From contig JANVCC010000120.1 of assembly GCA_025345505.1 (NCBI GenBank), forward strand, positions 62,001 to 126,000: a stretch of DNA of 64,000 bases, in the 5' to 3' direction. The notes below the pieces were generated by a model. That model was not told the origin of the DNA, made no database searches, and saw only the letters and a list, made by a program, of their open reading frames with translations. Shown in pieces: positions 56,710-64,000 of this stretch. The position numbers and the translations under genes are program-made. Positions within the stretch are counted from its first letter, which is position 1. Each line of letters opens with the position of its first letter. The DNA is from Todiramphus chloris collaris. Lineage: Eukaryota; Chordata; Aves; Coraciiformes; Alcedinidae.

Positions 56710-56825
56710 GTTTATTTTTTATTCCTTTTAGGTGAAAACTGCTTAATCTGGGTGAACAGTGTGGTCTTTAACACCTCGTGTGTTTCTGGTATGTTACCGT
56801 TTCTTTGAACAGAGATAATCTCACC
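56710..56825 (-). other. LUZP1: LUZP1 5' UTR part of the large exon and its acceptor
   Basis: On the - strand, gcattttttctttcag is a strong acceptor ending at 56,826. The exon then starts GGTGAGATTATC and runs 116 bases to the ATG at 56,709. Upstream non-coding exons must lie further right, probably outside the window. Confidence 0.7.
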
Positions 56826-56827
56826 CT

Positions 56828-56899
56828 GAAAGAAAAAATGCTTAAAGTCAATATAAGAGCTTAGAAAGAAAAAATGCTTAAAATCGATATAATAGCTCA
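56828..56899. repeat. Tandem duplication, 2 x 36 bp, over the LUZP1 splice acceptor tract
   Basis: Unit 1 (56,828-56,863) and unit 2 (56,864-56,899) both start gaaagaaaaaatgcttaaa and differ at a few bases. On the - strand each contains the tttttctttc pyrimidine tract used by the acceptor of the large exon; only the inner copy is followed by AG. Confidence 0.92.
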
Positions 56900-59239
56900 G
56901 AATATTTATATTCTCACTGTGTAAATTAGACTATAGATGTTTATATAAATAACTTTTTAATTAAACACCTTTCTGAGTGCTAAACTGCAGAGAAGAGCCA
57001 CAGTCCATTTACTTTGGTTATACAGAGTTTCTAAGACTAGCCTATTCCCCAGCCCAGGGAAGGAAGGGCTCTCCTCTGCTGGCCTGCACGGTTGGTAGGT
57101 GCATGGGGGGTGGACCCTCACCCCAGTGCTCAACAGCCACACAAGCTGCCCGTCTGCAAGCTCTTATGCTGCCAAGGTTTGTGCAGGTCCCCGTGCAAGG
57201 ACATGTCCATGCAGCAGACACCTCTCTTTTTAGCACTGCACCAGTCTCCTGAACACACCTTAAAAGATGAAGATTGAGGAACCATAAACAAGACCTGGAA
57301 ACTAGAAAATGGCAGACATTTGGTGGCCACTGAGGGAGGGGAAAGCTCACGCACCCCCAGCTCACAGATGGAGGGTGGGAGTGCTGCTGCCAGTCAGCAC
57401 TGCCCGTTGCTGCCAGTATTTCTCCCGCAAGCTGCTCAGTAGAAACCTTCACCTGGGTTACAGTCACATTCTGAGGACACTGTGCCAGTGGAGTTTCAAG
57501 TTTCTCCCTTCTGTTTCAAAAGCTGTCATTGCCCTCAGCTGCCACCCACTCACCCACCCAGGAGCTGAGCAGTTGCGAGTGCTTACGCCTCTCCACCCTG
57601 CTGTCACTGACAGCAGCGATGAGAACACAGGCACGTTCTGACACACTACATGTGGATCTCTTCCCAGCTCAGCTCAGGGGTGGCAGAGCCCTCTGCGCTT
57701 GGCAGGGAGCAGCAGGGAGGGGACCCGAGCAGGTCAGAGGCTGCTGGGAGGATCTGCCATCCCTCTCGCCATTAGCATCGTCCTGGTCCCCATCGCGTGC
57801 AAGGGCTACTGCAAACGGGAGGGAAGGGGGGGACTGCAGCCCTGCGACCTGGGCCCTTGCTGAGGCTGTCTGCCTTGGAGGAGGACTTGGCCTCCAGCCT
57901 TTCCCTGAAGCTCACTGCAGAGGACTCAGGAGGTTCCCATTTCACAGTGCCAGGATGTCGGGAGGAGATGGCACCAGTGCAGGGGACTGCAGCACCCCAG
58001 CACAGAGCCTTTGACTGACGGCGATTCCTATCTTGCCCGGCAGGAGGGCCAGGGCTGCCAGCAGGCACCCGCCATGCACACCAGGCATCCTGCGCCTCTC
58101 CCGAGGGGCCTCCTTTGCTCCGAGGAGCCGTGCAGAGAGCACACCGAGAGAAAGCTCAGCCGGCTGTGCACAGCGGGGTCCTGGCCTCGGCCCCATGCCC
58201 GGCCCGGCCCGTCACCAGAGCACCTCAGGAACACCAAAGCGGGCAGCCTGGCAGTGCCCTGCGGACAAAGCCCCGTTGCCGCAGGCCCCGCAGCAGGCTG
58301 TTGATGGTTAGCCCGGCCCTGGTCCCCAGTGGGAAGGGAGAGCAGCCTCCTGCACGCCGCTGGAGCGCCAGGCAGATCCCAGCAGCGCTGGGTGCAGCAC
58401 TGCCTGTCAGGCCACAGCTCCTGCGGGTTGTTTCTGCAGTGCCCCAGCAAGGGCTGCGTGTGGCCCACAAGCACCAGCAGCCAGGAACAGGCGGCTCTGG
58501 CTCCCAAGTGACAGGCTCCTTACACAGACACCATGGCTGCTCGGCAGACTCTGCCAGTGGAACCAGTCCCAAAGCCGCCCTCGTGGGAAGGGTTAGAGAA
58601 TGGACAGCAGCCTCCACAGGAAGGTGGGCAGAGGGGCTGCTCTTCCCCTTCCTTCCTTTTCTTCTACATCCCAACTATTCCTGCAGCATCAGCTGCCACC
58701 TGGATAGAGTAGGGGACACACACACACAGAGCGAAACCCTGCTGTGGAGGCCAGCAGAGGATAACGCTCAGTGAGCAGCTAGGTGCAGAGAGATGACCTT
58801 GCCCTGAAGATAGGCTTCTGCAGACAAAAGAAACAATCACCCTGGGAGGTGACCTGGGGTGGTCCAATGCAGTCTTCACCAGGAAGAAAAACGGTTATGG
58901 GCACAGATCCCTGGGAAGGGACCCTGTATTGCTGGTGGACCATCTTGTTGCTCCAGCAAACCATGCTCCTAAAGCTGGTTCCTACAGAGCCTGGACCGTG
59001 GCTAACAGTATGCCTTCGTGTCTGCACAGGATAATGCCCAGTGAAGAGATTGGTGTGGGCCATGAGTCACGATTAAGACCCTCTCTATGACACTGTCATA
59101 GCTCATGGGTCGTAAAGAGCAGGAGAGGGATGCTGGAACGCAGTCACTGGTCTCTGTGGATGTCAGAGGCTGGTCAGAGGCAGAGAGGAGAACCTGATTT
59201 TAGAAAGAAACACTCAAATCTTTGAATGAAGCAGAAAAT
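56900..59239. other. LUZP1 upstream intron or flank, with a GC-rich block
   Basis: No gene is supported. About 57,660-58,640 is clearly more GC-rich than its surroundings, with cggcccggcccg and similar runs, and open frames on both strands reflect this composition. It could be an alternative promoter or first exon, but I see no clear exon. A short (CA)n lies near 58,720. Confidence 0.55.
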
Positions 59240-59870
59240 TGAACTCAGCAATTAATTGCATGACTGAATTACTAGTGGTGTCCCTGAGGGGCTGCTTATG
59301 TTTAAAGTCTTCATTAACGACAAAGATGATGGGATGGAGCACATGCTCAGCAAGTTCATGGATGACAGTAAACAGGGAGCTGGGGGGAAGCATGGCTAAT
59401 ATGCTGCAGGGCAGGGCTGCTATTTGGAGGGACCTTGACAGACTGTAGAAAGGGGGTGACACAGCCTCATCAAAAAGAAGTACAGTTCCTGCTCATGTGG
59501 CACCAGGACAGGTTAAGGATGATGGCTAGAAAGCAGCTTCACAGAAGAGGATCTGGGGAGCCCTGGAGAACAAAAAGTTGCACAGAGATCAGCAGTGTGT
59601 CCTTCTGGCTGCGAAGGCCAACGACAGCCTGGGCTGTGTCAGCAAGTGTGCAGCCAGAAGGTTGAGGGAAGTGATCCTTACTCTCTGTTTGGCTCTTGTA
59701 AGGCCATATCTAGAGTACTGTGTCTCTTCTGACACTACCTGGTACAAGAAAGGTGCAGATGTACTGGGCTGAATCCAGCAGAGGACACATGGGCTGGAGC
59801 AGTGAAGGTACCAGGGCACACTGAAGGAACTGGGTTTACTCAACCTGAAGAATAGAGGATAAAGACCTTT
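59240..59870 (+). mobile_element. Degenerate CR1 LINE fragment (reverse transcriptase palm to C-terminus)
   Basis: Broken + strand frames keep CR1 ORF2 features: FINDKDDGMEHMLSKFMDDS (the catalytic FADD reads FMDD), a ghost of the CR1 DLDRLEKW region as GGTLTDC-like sequence near 59,440, and the region equivalent to RPHLEYCVQFWAP at about 59,700-59,740. Many stops and shifts make it inactive. It lacks a clear 3' tail, so the ends are approximate. Confidence 0.8.
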
Positions 59871-60000
59871 TGCTGCACAAAGCTACTGAATGTAAGGGTG
59901 TAGAGAAGACAGAGTCAAGCTCTCCTCTGAGGTACACATAGAAAGAAGCAAAAGAAACAAGCTGCAACAAAAAAAAATTCCAAGGACTTATGAAGTTTCC

Positions 60001-60022
60001 ACCCCCCTCCACCCCCCCCCCG
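60001..60022. repeat. C-rich low-complexity tract
   Basis: Runs of six and ten or more C separated by tcca, next to an A-rich stretch at about 59,970. It is short and probably length-variable. Confidence 0.85.
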
Positions 60023-63000
60023 GCTCTGTGAGAGTAGTCAAACACTGACACAGGGTCCCAGAAAGGCTGTGAGACCTCCATTCATGGACGTACTCAGAGC
60101 TCTACTAAAGGCAGCCCTGGAACTCCCCAGCACCTCCCCAGCTGACATGATTTACTACAAGGAATGAATTAAGGAATAATTAGCTTAATAAGGCAAATAA
60201 GGATATAAAGCAACGTGTTCTACAGACAAATAGCTGAGTAGAAAGAATGCATGAGAAATCTTCTAGCAGAAGGCCCTTTAACTTCTTGGAAAAGCCAGAA
60301 CTAACCCCAGTGCTTGGAAACAGAACCTAAACAAACTAGTATTAGAAAGAAAGTGCACATTTATAAGATTGAGGGGAATCAGCCAATATAAAATACTACC
60401 TTAGATGTAGTGGCTGCTTTAAGTTGGTCATGCTTTGAGCGAGGGCTTGAAACAGAGACTTCCAGGGGTACTTCCAACATAAACTACTCTGGCTGTTCAT
60501 GAATGCTCTTCTCTAGTCTGCCACTGATGCCAAAATAGCAGAAGGTATGGTTCAGGATTCACTGTTACTAATGCTAATTAATATTGTTGGGGGATGTTTC
60601 AATAGAACTTGTTAAATAAATCCGGTAAGGCAGTAACTTGCTCGGCTTGTAAAGGTACTGAACAATCTGACGTGGGTCTATGGACTTTACACTTTTCTCT
60701 CCTTTTGAGAAGTGAGCAATTCTAATCTTAGCTCTATTTTACATTTTTAGCAGAAAAAAGGAAGAAAAGAGGATGGTAATTTTCACAAATGGCAAAAAAA
60801 CCCCTGTGGCAGGGGCAAATATAATAAGGACAGTTAAACAGTTAAACAGAGGCATTTGAGTCACTGAAAAAGTGAGATCAAAGACTCTGAAGGGCTGTAT
60901 CCTGGAAACACTGAAAAGGTTTAAATCATCGCAGATGAAATCTCATCTACAGAAGCAGCTGATGTACTGCTGCAGCTCAGAGGCAGACCCAGCAGACCCC
61001 AGCTGTATCAGCAGGAAATACTCAGTAGAAATATGACAGCAGAAATGACTATCTTGTATGCAGTACTGCACTGTCTGTGTTTACACACCAAGTCTGGTGC
61101 ATCTCACCTTGTTTTAGTAGTGACACGGATGGAGCAAGAGAGACATCTATGAATTGCTCTTGAGTCTTCTAGATTCAAAGAGAAAAAGGTGCTCAGGTGT
61201 CTTCAGCTGATCTTCCCAGGGAGCCAGGACATTCCACAGGAAGAGGGGAATCACCCTTTGAGGGATCATACTCTGCCTGCTGAAGATGAAGGGAACATAG
61301 ACATGGGCCTAGGTACAGATATCTGGGTGGCAGTTGCCTCCCCTGCAAATGGTGCTCCTCTCTCTCCAGAGGCCATGCATCAAAAACACAAGCTGAAAGT
61401 TTGGGAAAGCCCAGAAAAGTAATCATGAGTGCTTTTTTACCCTTTAAAACTCTAATAAATCACTGATTTCAGCTGCACAACAAAGCAGTCCCCCATTAAG
61501 CCAAGAGCCACAATTACATCTGTCCGGATTTGAGTTCTTGAATAGAATGCCCTTCCAATGAGACAAGTAAGAAACCCGGGGAATCTCAAACTATCTCTTA
61601 TTCACAGCAAATATCAAGGCAAATTGTTTGGCCAGTAAATACCTACAAGGAGAAAATATTTGGTCAGATCTAAAAGGTTCTTTACTATAGCACATTAAAC
61701 CAAAACCCAGTTTCACAAGAGACGTGGCACACAATTTGACCGATTCACAGTAAGAACTTACTAACAAACTGCAGTGAATGTACCAGGATTCACTATTTAA
61801 ATGACTCACTCTGATGGTGCTTTTCCTCATGGATTTGTCACTGGGTTTTCTGCTTTTCCTCACCAAGTGCATGTATCTCCTATCTGTATTTATATTTATC
61901 ATTATCAATCGCATCCTTTCAGAGCTCTTCCGACTGCATGGTTTTGAACACAGCATCCTGTTAAACAGCTGTAACAATCCAGTATTTGGGACATTTACTA
62001 GAGTACTTTCATAACTCTTCATTATCTTTTATGTTCTTAAATTTAATTTTTTCTGCACACTCAGTTTTGCTCATTCTCTACAGTTTTACGAAAACATTCC
62101 TTTAGCAGCAGCATCGGCTATAAACTTCCACTGGGACTACATTCTTACCTGCACAAAACACACAGTAAGTCCACAGCTGTGCATGGAGGCAAAAATACCT
62201 CTAGCTAGAAACATTTGTGGTAGCTGAAATTCTTTATGAAGTGGGAGATAACCATCTCTTATTTCAGGAACATCAATTAAATGACTACTACTGAAGACCT
62301 TCACAAATATCCTCTGCCAGAAGTCCTTAGGACCACGATGCTGTTCCTCTCCAGATGCACAGAAGCATCTTACACTACATGTTGTGTTCCTGGCTTTGAT
62401 TTGGCTGTTGGCAAGAGTCCCACAAGCACCCACTGCTCTGGGTTTCAGGATGTCCCCAACACGCCCATGTGGGAATAACTGTTGGCACCCACTCCTACTA
62501 TGCTCTCTGCTATGCCAAGATAAAAACGCTGCCAGCTGCCATTCGTGTCTGTCAAGTGCTTGAAGGCTCCACTATCTCCAAGAAACACATTTTGCATTTA
62601 ATCTTTGGGGTTTTTATATTTTTATTTGTGCTTTTATACTGATAATGTAACATCCCTCGCTGTGGTTGGGGGAGCCTGGGCCCCCTGTGATGGCACTGAA
62701 GGTTTTCCAGTACCTGTCACAAAAGGGTGAAGTCTCATCATATATGTTAAGACACAGCATTCCCCAATCCTAAAGGTGAATGAAAATTATTCATGCCTTG
62801 GCCTACAGCCACTTTTTATTCATTTGTTCTTTTGCTCTCGAGGCTGTGGAGGTTTCCAGTAGACCCTGGAGAGCAGCACTCATCACAGACAATGGAAAAT
62901 AAATAGATTCAAACACAGCTATAATCAGATATAAGAATAGCAATTTGTTCTGTTGTGGATGGAGTCCTTGGGGTCCTCCACAGCATCAAATCCACACAGG

Positions 63001-63629
63001 CAAAGAGTTCTGCATTCCTCAGACGACAGGTGGCCTAGTTTCAGATGAGGAGCAGAGCAAGGCTGTTGTCCATGCTCTTGTGGATGGGCATACACCTGGT
63101 AGTACTCTCTCCACCTCCCAAATCCTGGGGTGAGCTCAGATCCTCCCTGTTCTGTTTGCTGTTAAATTATTGTTCAGAACACCCACGGGAACTATATTTT
63201 TGCACTGAGCACAATGCTGGGAGTGTTTGCAAACGGCTGAGGAAAGGGAGCCTTAAGCAACCCAGGTCTCCTGCCTGTGTACTCAAACTGATTAGGAGGC
63301 TGGCAGTCACTTCAGGTGTAAGATGGACATCAGCAAACCCCAGGGTATCGAGGGGGTTCCTCTTAGCAGTCCCAAAAGGCCAAGCAGGTTCAGGAGAAGA
63401 TGATCAGACCAGCATACTCTTCCATCTAAAGTATAGTTCGGGTGTGTTTGGATTCTGCCCTGTGTGCATATCCCTCTGCAGTTTTAATTAAAGGGCCTCT
63501 GGTGCTGCACACATACGCAAGGGAGTGTGAACACACTGTGCTCAAAGGCAGTGATGCTGCTGACGAATCATGCTTGGAGCACAGCGTGATATGGCCAGTG
63601 CATCAGTGGGATTTTTCTTCCCTGCCCCA

Positions 63630-63662
63630 GGATGGGATGGGATGGGATGGGATGGGATGGGA
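63630..63662. repeat. (GATGG)n pentanucleotide microsatellite
   Basis: Six tandem GATGG units (ggatgggatggg...) end in gagg. GGG runs every five bases could form a G-quadruplex. Confidence 0.9.
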
Positions 63663-64000
63663 GGAGTCCAGCATGTCATTCTTTGTTTGTATAGCAAAAT
63701 TTCTCTGCCATTTATATAGAAAAAGGACATGGGTGTCACAAACTGCAGCAGATAAGGGTACTGTGGCCAGAGCCGTCAGGCAGTTAAAGGAGGATGTAAA
63801 GTTTTTCTTAATTTGATTTTGCCTCTCATGAGGTCCTTCCAGCACCTTGTTCTTGATCTCACACAATACTTGTGGGAGCAGGAGAAAAACACTCCAGGAA
63901 GAAAAGAAAAAAAAACAACGCAAAAAAACCCCAACCCAGATATAAACCAAGATATTCAAATAAAATAAGAAAAATCAGATAAAATAAGAGTCTGAGTCCA

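Larger units (their letters stand above)
59871..64000. other. Anonymous sequence upstream of LUZP1
   Basis: No gene or known element is recognised. It contains a C-rich stretch at about 60,001-60,022 and a (GATGG)n repeat at 63,630-63,662. Short open frames have no recognisable similarity. Confidence 0.6.

Noticed and set aside
58115..58774. 219-residue open frame in the GC-rich block
   Set aside because: Overlapping open frames on both strands reflect GC content; no recognisable domain or exon signals.

Overview
The window is nuclear DNA from a vertebrate, most likely a bird. CR1 LINE fragments are the dominant repeat. Two solo LTRs are present whose 5' ends resemble the common avian ERVL-type LTRs. 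The genes are split into many short exons with GT/AG boundaries. No bacterial-style operon, CRISPR array, tRNA or rRNA was seen.

Positions 1-33,130 hold the 3' two thirds of KDM1A (LSD1, the FAD-dependent histone H3K4 demethylase) on the + strand. Fifteen constitutive exons (5-19 in human numbering) code for residues 245-852, with the same length as the human protein over this range. Exons 1-4, which encode the N-terminal tail and most of the SWIRM domain, lie beyond the left edge. A 12-base microexon at 12,642-12,653 encodes Asp-Thr-Val-Lys, exactly between residues 369 and 370. It matches the neuron-specific mammalian exon E8a (neuroLSD1). The introns carry several CR1 copies, mostly antisense to the gene. 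One sense-oriented, 5'-truncated CR1 begins right at the exon 10 splice donor.

Positions 33,130-42,480 are intergenic, and I recognise no gene there. Positions 42,480-56,825 hold LUZP1 on the - strand, tail-to-tail with KDM1A. Most of the protein (1,053 residues) comes from one very large exon at 53,551-56,709. A short final coding exon (81 residues) is inferred at 48,863-49,108. A 3' UTR of about 6.4 kb probably follows; it would contain an inserted LTR (44,739-45,503) and a (CCCTTT)n tract interrupted by a 10-N assembly gap. Reading through the donor of the large exon gives an alternative 22-residue tail.

Positions 56,826-64,000 are upstream LUZP1 intron or flank. They contain a tandem duplication of the 3' splice-site tract, a GC-rich block, a degraded CR1 reverse transcriptase fragment and simple repeats. 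KDM1A acts in the nucleus within the CoREST/HDAC complex and LUZP1 acts on actin and centrosomes. They are conserved neighbours (human 1p36.12) rather than a functional unit.
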